From NCBI GenBank assembly GCA_029964075.1, contig CM057135.1:33159366-33223365 (forward strand): a stretch of DNA of 64,000 bases, read 5' to 3'. A program made the translations under genes and the position numbers. Below, in pieces: positions 11,539 through 22,567 of this stretch. The notes under the pieces were generated by a model, which searched no databases, had not been told where the DNA came from, and saw only the letters and a list, made by a program, of their open reading frames with translations. Position 1 is the first letter of the stretch. Each line of letters opens with the position of its first letter. Source of the DNA: Patiria pectinifera (lineage: Eukaryota; Echinodermata; Asteroidea; Valvatida; Asterinidae).

Positions 11539-14500
11539 ATGATGACAGCCTCACGGACCCCAGAGATCAGTCTTGAGGAGGAGTTCGTCTCCACCACCAG
11601 CCTACACGGCATCGCCCGCGTGGCCAACAACACCACCCGTACGATCTTCCGTCTGGCCTGGCTTCTCATCATGCTCGTCTTCCTGGGAGTCTGCGTTGCC
11701 CAGATCACGGACCGTCTCCAGCGCTTCTTCATGTACAAGGCCAACACGGCCATCTCCGTGGAGTACGTGGGCGATCTGGACTTTCCCGCCGTCACAATAT
11801 GCAATTTCAATAGGTATTTTGTTTTGTTTTTATAATTCATGCAAATGTGTTCATTTGGATAGTTTTATTTGAAAAACGTGAGGGAGTGTTGTGGCCACGT
11901 GGTTAAGGGCATTGGATTCGTGGTCTGTGGGTAAAGGAGCAGGTTGTGGGTTTGAGTCCAGCCTGGGTCATGGTGTGTGTGCCCTTGGACAAGGCACTTT
12001 GTCACTCATTGCTTCTCTCCACCAAGGAGTAAATGGGTACCTGTGAGGGCAGAGATGGTTATTGTACTTCCTTGCGCCTAACAGACAGCATCGAGCTGTA
12101 TATACCTCAGGGAGCTGAGATGGTATTTGGAATGTTTCATTGGCCCAATGATCAGGGGTAATAATGATGTAAAGCGCTTTGATCTTAGCAGCGCTATATA
12201 AGAACCCTTTATTATTGTTATTATCTATACTATAATTCAAGGAATCTCTGTCTGTCTGTCGGTCGGGCTGTTTGTCTGTCTGTCCAGAACCGGGCACCGT
12301 ATGAAGTTGAAAATCGGCGGGTGTATTGCTCGGGACAGCAGAATGTGCAGTGCCAAGTTGGAAGTAGTTTGGACGAGCGGTTCTCGAAAAAGCTGCAAAA
12401 AAGCAGCATTTTTTAGCCTCAACGTGGCAGATTATATACCTAGAACACGCGCAGTCCCTTTCAATTGTTTACGTAATGTAAAGCTAAAGCGCGCGTGCTC
12501 AATACGGACGCAAACAATGCAAAGAGTACGGGCACGCACTCTTGATGCACTGAGCTAAAGTGCGCGTGCTTAATATGACGCAACAATGGAAAAAGGATGG
12601 GCACACGCATTGTAGGGCGATTATTATTCAGGGTATTTCTGGAACTCACGTACGTGAGTATAGTATCAGTGCCGGGGATGGCCTGGCGACATGTACAAAG
12701 TGCGCTCAACCTATGAGAGTGAGTTTAACCTATAAAAACAACACAATTAATCGTGTGCGATGTTTGCATGATATGAGCATTTTGAAATTGCCCCTACGGA
12801 ACAGGTGCATTTTTTGACGGGCCCTGCACTAGTTATAGTACAATTACTGCAAGTGAGGGCCGTCACCAAAATCTGCCGACATTATTGATCAATCTGTGAC
12901 AGTTATTTCGACTTAAAAATCACCAGAAGATTTCACAGTGTTTAGGTCCTTTTAGTTAGCCTAATCTATCTTTACATCATTTCGTTTTAAGTCGACCTTC
13001 CTTACCTATCTTGCGGTACTTCCAAAATATCCGTTAGTAAACAGCCGAATGACCTGAAACAATGACGGTGTCATTGCCTGCATTACAAAAGGTGATGTCC
13101 CTGCCTGTCCTCAATTCCCGAACAGGTATCGCATGAGTGAGTTGACAGCGGCCGACTTGCGGACGCTGAATTACATCCTGGATACCAACGATTACGATTA
13201 CGACGAGTACGGTGAATTGAGCAGCTTTTCCTCGTCGTTCGACAGCTACCCACTGGACGATGACAACACCAGCGCAGCTTTCAACTACACTGAGTTCACC
13301 CTAAGGGCGGGTTTCGTCTTGGACGACGCAACCCTCTTGAGCTGCGATTGGCGGGGAAAGAATAGCTGCTCGGCCGCTGTAAGGCTTGCTTGTCTTTCTG
13401 TCCTGTTTTCTAACTTGCCTATGTCTATCTTAAAACCCGGTGACGACAATCCTGGATCCGGTACCCATGATCGAGTTGGCACCGTGCTCGTGCATGCGTA
13501 CGGGTCATTATGCGCGCTCTCAATCATCCGACCAATGGGGTTGACAGAATGCTCGCGCTTTGTAGGCTATTTTGTAGCATTCGACCTTAAGCTCACAAGT
13601 GAGCTGCCACCTAATATGGCTGCCGAATAAAGCCATTGCTATTTTTTTCTGGCAAAAAAAAAACGGTTTTATGGCCTTTATTCATCACAACTTATACATA
13701 TCAGCTTGACACTCTATGCTCTGTTGCGAAAGTTGCATATTGATCACTTTTGCGGGGCGGGCTCGACCTTCCCGGGCATCTCTCGGAACAAAATTTTACC
13801 TTTTCACCATGAAAAAAAAATGTCCCAATCAAACACATCAAGATTGTTCAAATCTTTCTTCACGAACTCGGTTGAGCGGTCTGGTTTGTCCCTCACCCTT
13901 GCAGAACTTCTCGCATGTCTTCACTTCCTTCGGCAACTGTTGGACATTCAACGGTGGGTCAGACGGCGAGCCGATTCTGAAGGAGATTCAGTCGGGAGCT
14001 GGTAACGGACTCAGGATGATGATTGACATACAACAGGTAAAGTCTGGCCCCCGGGTTTCTTATGCCTTTCCTCGGTGTTGGCACGGCCTCAATGATAAAT
14101 GCTTCACCCAAATCCTTTTAAAACAGGCTGTAAGATAAGAATGTTTCTATTGTTTAAAGTCATAAAGTTAGACACTAAAAAAGTAAGTGCTTTTCTGTCG
14201 AATTTCCTGTTTCATCTCATTTATGATACACCAGACGAACGAATGTTTTTTTTTTCATTTCCCATTGCTCTTAATGTAGCACGAATACTCGGAGTCTCTG
14301 TCGGGGAACATAGAAGCCGGACTGAAAGTTCTGGTGCACGACCAGGGCACCCCGCCATTGATCGACTCGCAAGGCTTTGCCGTACAGCCAGGCGTACATG
14401 CCTTCGTGGCAACACGAAAACAACAGGTTAGGTCCATACTGCAGCTTCTGGGCATGTTGCCCAGTTTATTTATTAGCTTTTATCACAACTTTGTGTTGTG

Positions 14501-17500
14501 ATTCTGGGTTTTTCTTGTTGTTGTTTTTTGGGTTTTTTGGTGCTGGAGGGTAGTTGGCTTATACTTACTTGTACCTTACATTTCTTGCAAATTCATTTAC
14601 CTAACTGATTCTACTGCTGTACGGTACCCAGAAATAAATTGACAGCGTTTATTACTAGGGGAGATGTCCTAGTTTTTGTCCATTCCTTCAGCATATATAT
14701 GCCGCATGTCCATTCCCCTGAATTGTTGCACTAACTTTTGACTTCATCAACAGCATTTCATGCAGTTATTATGTCATTAATTGTAGGCATATCGGGGCTT
14801 TTTTAATGGAAATCATGACTCAACTCTAAATCTATGAGATTCCATCATGACCTATACCAGCCTATCAACGGAACAGCACCCCATTACATGCAACAACTCA
14901 TATCCACAAGACTGTGCGCCAACTACGTTCAGTGATGCGCACTTGCTTGTGGCTCCATCTTCACGGTTGAAGTTCTATGGACACGGAAGTTTTTCTGTTG
15001 CAGCCCCTCACCTATTGAACAGTCTGCCAATAGCCATGAGATCACAACCTGACACTGACTCTTTCCAAACTTGTCTGAGAACTTATCTCTTCATTCAAGC
15101 TTATCATTAATTGTCTGAGACTCCAGGCAGTGAATAGGTTTGCCTAGACATCAGCGCTATGTTTTCAATATATTATTATTATTATGACGAGCAATTACTG
15201 TTCAATGTTTCAGTTTCTCAACCTCGAGCCCCCATATGGCAAATGCGACGCCTCTAGAAAGCTGACCAGTTTCACTAAGTACACACTGGAAGGATGCAAC
15301 ATCGAGTGCAGGGCCCAAAGGATCTTAGAGATGTGCAACTGCAGGCTTGTAAGGTAAGTCGACAGGCTAAGCCCTTGAACAATGTTGGCATCTAGCCGGT
15401 AATTGTTTCTATATAAAACAACGATGATTGGTAAATGGTAATAAACAACGATGACTATAATAAACCTTAAATTATTTTCGGTCGCATGCGCGCAACTAAT
15501 AACGTTCATGGCGATTGCCAAGGATTGATATATTCAAGGCTTTGAAGACTAGCGACTTCACTTTCACATTTTTGCAAACCTCTAGTAGTTTAATAATAAT
15601 GAAGACGCGAAACAAATGCCCATTCTCAAAAAGAGAGAGAGAGAGACCAGAGAACGAGAGTTATACCAGAGTTTTGACGGTCTTCAGTGAGTGCCCAAAC
15701 TCTAAGAAAAGGAAGGCACTCTCCTCCCGAAGACCAGATATATCGGAGACGAACGTCGTCGAGTTTATACCTCTGGTTCTCTTCAGAACCATTCTCTTAG
15801 TTGAGAAATTATTCGCACATGGTGTTTCCGCAAACCCTTCATTATTTAGTATCTCCACCATGCAAAGCCTCAAATCTTACTTACTCTAGTAGTTTTTCAG
15901 TTAAAGACTGACTGACATATGGATATGCTCTATTCGTTAACAGACATCCTGGAACCGAAGTGGAGTGCACACCCAAACAGACAAATAATTGCGCCAAAGA
16001 CGTCTTGAGTAAGTTCACCCCGCGCTTTCATTTCTACTAGTATTACTGCAGTCTTTCATCAGATTCATAGTATCTTTTTGGATGTCAGGTTTGGCAAGTG
16101 GTACTTTCCTGACCTTCCATATCCACGTCTTTGGAATTCCGAGCTTCTATGCCTGTGCATTTCTAAGGAACCGTTCGTTCCAATGCCCAGAAGACGTCGT
16201 CATACCGTATTGAACCAAAAAAAAAAACCACCCAAATATATTTGAGAAAAATCTCAATCCATTCTTATTGATTACCCTATGCAGGTAAACTCAAGAGCGG
16301 GGAGCTCCCCGCCTGCGAGTGTCCGGTCCCCTGCAACTACACAAGCTACAGCACTACCTTATCTACAGCTGCTATACCCAGCAAGCGCACAGCTCAGTTG
16401 CTGATTGACCAGTACGATGAACTCTCACAATACACCACCAACTTGACATCAGGCTCTGCAAGTAGCGTTAGCAGCGTGGGAGAAAGTCAACAGTTACTAG
16501 ATAGTACTTACATGGAGTAAGACCCTTTAGTTAAAACGAAAAAAAACCCAAGTTTTATTTTGGCGTCTCTACTATACCACAAAAAAAGATCCATCTGTAT
16601 TTTTGTCAGGCAGCAAATAAGTCCATATTGCAAGATAAAATATTCCATTAGTAAACGTGAGCTGGTCTTTATGTTGATTCTCATTCAAAAGTGCATAATT
16701 GTTGTATCGCTAAAGAAATATAGCAATTTAAAATAATATCCGGAATCTATTTCGGGGTGAAACTCGACAAGAGAGACGAGATGAACAGCTTTATCACTTA
16801 ATTGTAAAACTAGGCCTACATGTCAAAACCTTTTTGTTACATTGTGATGTAAAACAAACAAAAAACCTTTTACAACAAAACGATGTTTGTATGGAAATAA
16901 TGATCAAAGCTGTAGGCCTAATCCTCTCTAAAAAAAATTCCTCCGATTAATCATGTCAGCACAGTATTGAACCATGACAGTTTAGTTGCAATAATGTCAT
17001 TTTTCTTCATTACAGGAACAATTGGATTGTGCTGGATGTGTTCTACGAGAATATTAATTTTCAGCTTTACGAGCAGTCAGAAGCAATTACATCTTCGGCG
17101 TTGATCAGTAAGTGCAAGTTGGCTTTATGCCAAACAGTTTAGTGTTTTTGATGGCAATCGTTTGAAACTCTCATCTTCCAGCCTTTTATTTTGATCACCG
17201 CCATGCGTAGAGCTACTTGAACAATATTAAAAAGGCAGATATTTGTAAATTTTGCTCTTGAGCTGAACATATCAAATTTGCTCATTGAAAACGTTTATGA
17301 GAAAACTTTGCTCAATGCGGTTTTCTTCCATGTGTACTGAAACAACGAATCACCAAAGACAAAAACATCTACGACAAAAAAACATCGAAAATTCCGGCAA
17401 ATTTTGGTGCTAAAATAGCTGCAACATTGAGGTTTCAGCCTCAACTGACATCGCACTTAGTGCTCATGAATATGGAAATTGACATTAGCATAACATCCAA

Positions 17501-18169
17501 AGAGGCACCAAAATGCCCTTAAAATGGCAAAATGAAAATTGAAATAAGGTTAAAAGGGACACAAAGGTGCATGCATTTTGAAGAATTGCATTGCATGGGC
17601 CCTTTAACGACAATAGGACAACATAAACAGCTGGTCAACGTTCGGAAAAAAACCAATAACTATTATGAGTATTTCCATTGTAATTACAATAAAGGCGATG
17701 TTTCCCGCAAACGGTTTGAAACGCCAATAATTTTGTTTCTTCTACAGTGAACATGTAATTTCTGTACATAATGTATACGTATTTGAACCACACACCACAT
17801 CTTAAAAATATTTGTGTTAATCTAATTTTTGGTAAATCTAAAATGCGGTGTTTCAGCAAAAGGTAGCAATGGCTTTCTTTTAACAAGTTTAAATTATTGA
17901 TATGCATCTAAAATAATTTACACAGAAAGTATCTGCTCAGCAGAAAAGTGTCACGCAATGTATTGTCATGTACCGTCTTTGCAGGCGACATCGGCGGTCA
18001 GCTCGGGTTGTTTCTCGGCGCCAGTTTCATCACTTTGACGGAGATCCTGTCTTACTTGGGCCGGAAATTGGGCAGAGTCCTGGCCCGGATAGAGCCAAAG
18101 AAGACCGCCACTAGCCCCGTGTGCGAGATGTCTGCAGTGCGTGAGATGGAGACGGTCAAAACTGCTTAG
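11539..18169 (+). CDS. DEG/ENaC (ASIC-like) channel gene 1, complete, 9 coding exons, 506 aa
   Basis: Predicted subunit of a trimeric, amiloride-class cation channel in the plasma membrane. Exons: 11539-11813, 13126-13378, 13905-14036, 14280-14426, 15214-15353, 15944-16008, 16285-16516, 17016-17107, 17985-18169. All introns are GT-AG and the join is 506 codons plus stop, within the usual ASIC range. HG gating motif at residues 23-24, TM1 about 37-56, FPAVTICNFNR 82-92. An acidic, Ser/Tyr-rich loop follows at about 112-141. FGNCWTFN is at 185-192, cysteine-rich CNCRLVRHPG at 310-319, and CECPVPCN with a glycosylation sequon at 348-357. TM2 begins after DIGGQLGLFL, with the GAS filter at 457-459; the tail is short. 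The ATG at 11539 is chosen over the second one at 11542 only because it is first. Intron 1 carries a SINE; intron 4 carries a LINE tail. The ligand is unknown. Confidence 0.95.
11885..12212 (+). repeat. tRNA-derived SINE, copy 1 (intron 1 of channel gene 1)
   Basis: Starts with a tRNA-like segment: A-box-like TGTGGCCACGTGGTTAAGGG and B-box-like GGGTTTGAGTCC. The body contains GCCCTTGGACAAGGCACTTT and ATCGAGCTGTATATACC and ends in AGCGCTATATAAGAACCC. It matches 45103-45456 closely in the same orientation. Confidence 0.85.
12222..12830 (+). repeat. Interspersed repeat with (CTGT)n block
   Basis: CTATACTATAATTCAAGG leads into a CTGT-rich microsatellite (12240-12290), then CCGGGCACCGTATGAAG, and the unit ends near GGGCCCTGCACTAGTTATAG. 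A related GACA-rich block on the other strand is at about 33050-33120. Several short ORFs inside have no domains. It lies within intron 1 of gene 1; the boundaries are approximate. Confidence 0.45.
14847..15110 (+). mobile_element. Non-LTR retrotransposon ORF2 C-terminal tail (LINE fragment)
   Basis: The translated frame contains VAPSSRLKFYGHGSFSVAAP followed by HLLNSLP and then SFQTCLRTYLF. This is the conserved C-terminal end of LINE ORF2 proteins (typical form: S.LK.YG.RAFSVAAP.LWNSLP....S...FK..LKT.LF). The upstream reverse transcriptase is missing, and a TATTATTATTATTAT microsatellite follows at about 15165-15185 like a 3' tail. It is a 5'-truncated copy in intron 4 of channel gene 1 and not functional. 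Confidence 0.8.
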
Positions 18170-18535
18170 AATCAGGGACCTGGTGTTCCTTTTACGCCAA
18201 AATATCAGAAAGGTGTGATGAAGACGCCGACGTGAACCTTTTTGATGGATGCCAGCCAAACGGAAATGATGCGGCTAAAGTTTCTGTTTGTGGTGCATTG
18301 TTGGAAAGTTTGTGCTACATAAAGCTCTCTATTCGTATGCAAGCTGACCCACAATGCAATGCAACGTTAACGCCCCACTGTGGTGTGTTTCCAATCTATC
18401 CATGAAAGAGTCTAGAACATGCATGGATTCATCGTACATGTACATGTATTTGGAACAGCTTACTGTGGATTGGAGGGGGTAGTTTATCCATACATGTACA
18501 TTTGTATATACATGTAGACTAAAATTCATAAGATG

Positions 18536-19053
18536 AAGGCAGGTCCTGGATGCCCATGGTATCTTCCCGTGGTCGAGACCCGTCGAGTCGTAGGCTTGAC
18601 TGTCTGTCGTTGCAAGCAGCATGTGATAAAGCGGCCTGCTTTGCGGCCAATGTAGTCCAACATAAAATACGAAGCTGGCCCCAAGGAATAGGCCCACAAG
18701 TGACTGGCCACCAATATCACCTGCGAAACAAACACAGAATTTGGGAAGGAATAACGTCCAGGTACCAGACCGCACTTGTTTGTAGCGTTTGTATATAAAC
18801 TAATAACAATCAGGATCGATTACAGCAGCAACCAAAGAAAAAATAAAACAGATATTGGTGTTGTTTTATATTTTTTGTGTGGTTTTGGTAGTATGTTTTT
18901 GTTCAAGAATTGTGGTGAATGCATCTCTTTGCCTAAGGGTATTAGATCCATCGCACGTACTCATTAAAGCTGCCGCGCTGATTACCTCGGATTGCACGTA
19001 TTTCTCGAAGTTCAGGGACTCGTAGTAGATGTCCAGCAAGATCCAATTTTTCC
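18536..19053 (-). pseudogene. Broken duplicate of the last two exons (8 and 9) of channel gene 2
   Basis: The exon 8 equivalent is 19052-18961 (92 bp, open, encoding NWILLDIYYESLNFEKYVQS). The AG acceptor before it is lost: gene 2 has CTGCAG where this copy has GTGTTG. The exon 9 equivalent starts at 18720 after an intact acceptor and reads GDIGGQ. It then carries a 6-bp insertion (adding SLV), continues to GLFLGAS, and has a net 8-bp loss right after the pore motif, which shifts the frame inside TM2. Flanking non-coding DNA is also homologous to gene 2's 3' end (about 18340-19640 versus 22446-23740), so this is a segmental copy and not a retrocopy. No exons 1-7 are found nearby. Confidence 0.85.
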
Positions 19054-19710
19054 AACACATTTCAAGACAGGAATTAAAGTATAATGTTCGGTAGTTCTCT
19101 GCCTAGCATTTCTGTGGCCGGTTCAAAGCTTGATATAAATTCGGGGAAAAAAAGATTGCCCAGATTTTTTTACTTCTTTTACTGCATGCTCTGCACTCAC
19201 GATTGTATTTACAATGATGGTGATAATGACCAACATCATGTATACATTTAGGCTGATGAAGTCGTGTAAAACTGTCGTTAACCGGGCCATTGGTGGTGAA
19301 ATTATGGCACAGGAACAACGCCAGTCGCATTATTGATTAACCATAACTGTCGGCGCTTTATCTTTGCCTGATGTTAGTTATGGAGTTTGGTATAACATAT
19401 CAATGTCCATGAACCCGGCGTAAACTCCAATGTTGACAAATCCATAAAATCACAGGAAACTGCCACATTATTCACCCGTGTCAACTGCAGGTTTTGATTT
19501 CAGAACAGCCGTTGAAATTTACGCACATAAGTCCATAGAGATAATAATGGAGGTAGAATGGTCTGATGGAAACGTTTTTAAACCATGGTGAGGTATGGGG
19601 GAAAATAAATTCAAATTGCAGTTTTCTCGCAAAACCCGAGAATGAGTTTGACGACAGGTTTAGCATAACCCTGCTAAAAAGAGAGGCCTTTCCTCCAAGT
19701 TAAAGTTAAG

Positions 19711-19857
19711 ATGGGAGGGGCCGTGGCTTGTACTCCAGAGGTTGCGTCAGACGTCACTTTCCGCAAACAGCTTAGGCAGAGAGGACCAATGAAGGTGGTT
19801 CATGCTGACAGACTTGAGCCATACAAGGGAGAAGAATTAGTATCCTGGCCGTACTAG
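19711..19857 (+). mobile_element. Ty3/gypsy-type pol remnant (integrase C-terminus)
   Basis: An open frame reads ...FRKQLRQRGPMKVVHADRLEPYKG..., then a stop at 19855-19857. The block KVVHxDRLxPY is typical of the integrase C-terminal tail of Ty3/gypsy LTR retrotransposons. The rest of pol is absent: the homology begins abruptly near 19680, at the end of the duplicated gene 2 segment. Confidence 0.75.
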
Positions 19858-20126
19858 AGGCAGTTTAGAAAAGCATAGTCGGGTAGAGGAGATAGAGAGA
19901 ATCGAAGAGGCAAGAAAGGTAGGGAGAAGTGAAGAGATGCCAAACATGTCATTGAGTCTGTCATTGAGGGCTAATCTCACGAGGAGGTATTGTCCGAACA
20001 ACCAGAGCTACCCCGAGGTTAGCAACGGACTCAACACGGAGGTACCCAAGAAGTGGACACCGACTGCCTTCGAGGAATCGGCAGAGAGAGGCATAGCTTG
20101 AGGTCAACCTATTGTCTACATATATG

Positions 20127-21350
20127 AAAAGGGAAAAGAGTGTGAGGTAGAGGTTCATTCTGTTGACCCTTCGTGTTTTCTTTTGCTGTTAGTTATTTCC
20201 AGAGCGAAGATGTCCGCTTGCCATGCAAGAGAAAGTAGACAAGAAACAGAAGAGCCTCAAGTGTAAAAGTATAGACTTTGAGACTTTTTTGTCGCTCCTC
20301 TCGTCAGTGTATTTGGGTTTTAGCTGGTTTGGACTGAGAGCAGTACAAAGCTAGGCTCGGTTCTGTGTGACGAGATAGGAGTAGCGACTGGGAACAAGTC
20401 TGCTGTTTTGATTGACGGGTCTAAAGATGCGCTTAGTGTTTTTAGCATGGCGACCGACTGTACGGCTTGAAGCAAGTCTACGCGATAGTGGCCAATCCGC
20501 AGCGCGATCATTGCTATTAGGCGGGGCTTCCGCCCATGCTTAGCTGTCGCGCTCGCTGTATAAAGGAGCGGTGTGCGGGGCGAAAATTCCGCCAGTTCTT
20601 CAGACTTCTGAGTTCTGGTTCTAGTTCTGTCAATTCAGTGTAAGAGTCCGTCAGTCTAAAAGTTCGTCGATCGGTTCATTTTCAGAGTCACTCCGCAGTC
20701 AGAGGTTCGAGTCTTCAGTGTATATCCCATTCGGAAGTTCGCCGTGTTTGTCTCCAGAGTCAGCACAGCGTGGGCTGGTGAGAAAATCTCATGTATTGTT
20801 CATAGAAGTTTACAAAGTTGAAACTTGTACAGCCGTGTGTTACAGTTATAGAAACTTGACTCGTGCGTATATTGTAGTAGTTTATATAGACTAATGCTCC
20901 ACACAGCGTAGACCAATTCCGCAATAGTGAAGTCAAGGACCAGACGTCACTGCAAAGAGTCTTGCCGTGTGAGGTCTAATCTTACGTTTAAACATTAGAG
21001 TGTTTTTGTTCAGAACAACCAGCTCATACTTAATTAGAAGATAAGACTGTGAAATTGGATAAATATTTGATTTGTAGAGGTTTTCTGTAGTGTTACATTT
21101 GTGTTAGGGTTTCCGATAAAATATGTATAATCTTTCAGAATAAATGAATATTGCTGTCCCTTGATGGCCCTGAGAGTTTATTGTTTCAGAGTAATTTAGA
21201 GAACAGACTATCAGCAACCAATCGGCGGTATATTTCCCCCAAACGAGCTCACATTATCCCTGGGCCTTTAGATTGCTCGAGTAGTTTCTAGGCTCCAGTA
21301 GTTTTTAGGGTCCGAGGTATAATTTGGGCTTGGAAATCCGGAAACTGGCG
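20127..21350 (+). mobile_element. LTR-like region following the gypsy pol remnant
   Basis: Downstream of the integrase tail is a purine-rich tract, GAAAAGGGAAAAGAG (about 20128-20142), as expected before a 3' LTR. A TATA-like GTATAAAGG follows near 20558 and an AATAAA near 21142. TGGCGCC at about 21347 resembles a primer-binding site, which would be unexpected after a 3' LTR unless elements were in tandem. With no second LTR in view the ends are not fixed. Confidence 0.45.
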
Positions 21351-21404
21351 CCTCGGATGGTGTAAGTATCTGGGGCTGGAAACTTGAATTCGACTGAAGG
21401 AAAT

Positions 21405-21860
21405 TACGTCGTTAACTAGCAAATCTGATGGAACCGTCTTGAATTTTTTTTTCACTGAGTCAGCAGTAGACTATGCATAATGTACCATTGAAAATGAGTT
21501 TCGGTCCTTTTATATGGATGATTTAATGTTAAAATGCGATTCTTTTATTTTGAGGATTGCAATAACATATCGACCGATTTGCGTGTACATGCATCGACTA
21601 GCACATGATGTCTTAACCGGTGACATAACGAAGAGGCTTGCCGAGGTTTGACATATCGAGACTCTTAAGAGTCTCAAGTATGTTGGTACCAAACAAACTT
21701 GAGATAGGAAAGCAACTCTTCCTGATCTGGTAAGACATTATAAGAAAGTCAGAGGTGCTTCATCTTCCAGCATCGCCGATATAGCATTGGACGAGTCTTG
21801 CACATGGACTCTAGTTGCAGCAAAACCGGTTTCAGCCCATCTGTCATGGGATAGAGCGAC
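21405..21860 (+). repeat. Dispersed repeat, copy B (partner at 7090-7560)
   Basis: Same family as the copy 14 kb to the left, same orientation, with several small indels. It sits between the LTR-like region and the 3' end of channel gene 2. Confidence 0.8.
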
Positions 21861-22154
21861 TTTATAGGGTAAAGACATCTAAATATTTATCAACGGTTAA
21901 ATGCCAAAGACCTATATTTTTTAGAATAGTCTCTTCCCACTCCCTCGTCTTAGATCAATTGGTGGTTTTAAAAACATCTTAAGAAATATCTATAAACAGC
22001 TATATTTAAACCGGTTATATTTTTTTTTACTTAGAAATGTTGCATGTCTAAATATACCGTTCCAAATGTTTCGCTTATCAATTCAACTGAACGTATAGTA
22101 CACTGAAGTAGTAATAGTAATTATACATTAATTCTTATTCATAAATACCTAAGA

Positions 22155-22230
22155 CAATTCACAAATTCCTATTGGTCGAAAGCCTAAGACAACAAATTCC
22201 TATTGGTCGAAAGCCTGTCAATTGGCTGGT
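22155..22230 (+). repeat. Short direct repeat containing inverted CCAAT (ATTGG) boxes
   Basis: ACAAATTCCTATTGGTCGAA followed by AGCCT occurs twice in tandem (period about 35 bp), followed by another ATTGG. CCAAT boxes in tandem occur in promoters, but no gene start is evident on either side, so transposon-derived sequence is as likely. Confidence 0.4.
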
Positions 22231-22567
22231 TTTAAATGGTTGATAAAACACCTGCCGTAAGCGCGCTCACGACTGAGCTGCGATTTATTTCCTTGCAAAG
22301 TAAGTTACAACCATGTTATCGTTTTGACTTATTCGTACATATAGATATATTCAAACAGTTGCTGACTGCTGTGATGTGGGAAATGCCGTTTTAAACCCCC
22401 TTGGGGCACATTTTTATCCATTTTCATATATTAAATTTTTGTAATTAATCTGACCATCAAATGCAAATTTACACGCCACTGTGTATTTCCAATCTATCCA
22501 TGAAAGAGTCTGTAAGAAATCCACAGCTTACTGATGATTAAATGGGGTATTTTGTCCGTACATTAAA

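Noticed and set aside
13379-13630. Extension of gene 1 exon 2 frame beyond residue 176
   Set aside because: The donor GCT|GTAAGG at 13378/13379 matches the exon 2 end of the paralogues, and the downstream sequence lacks channel motifs.
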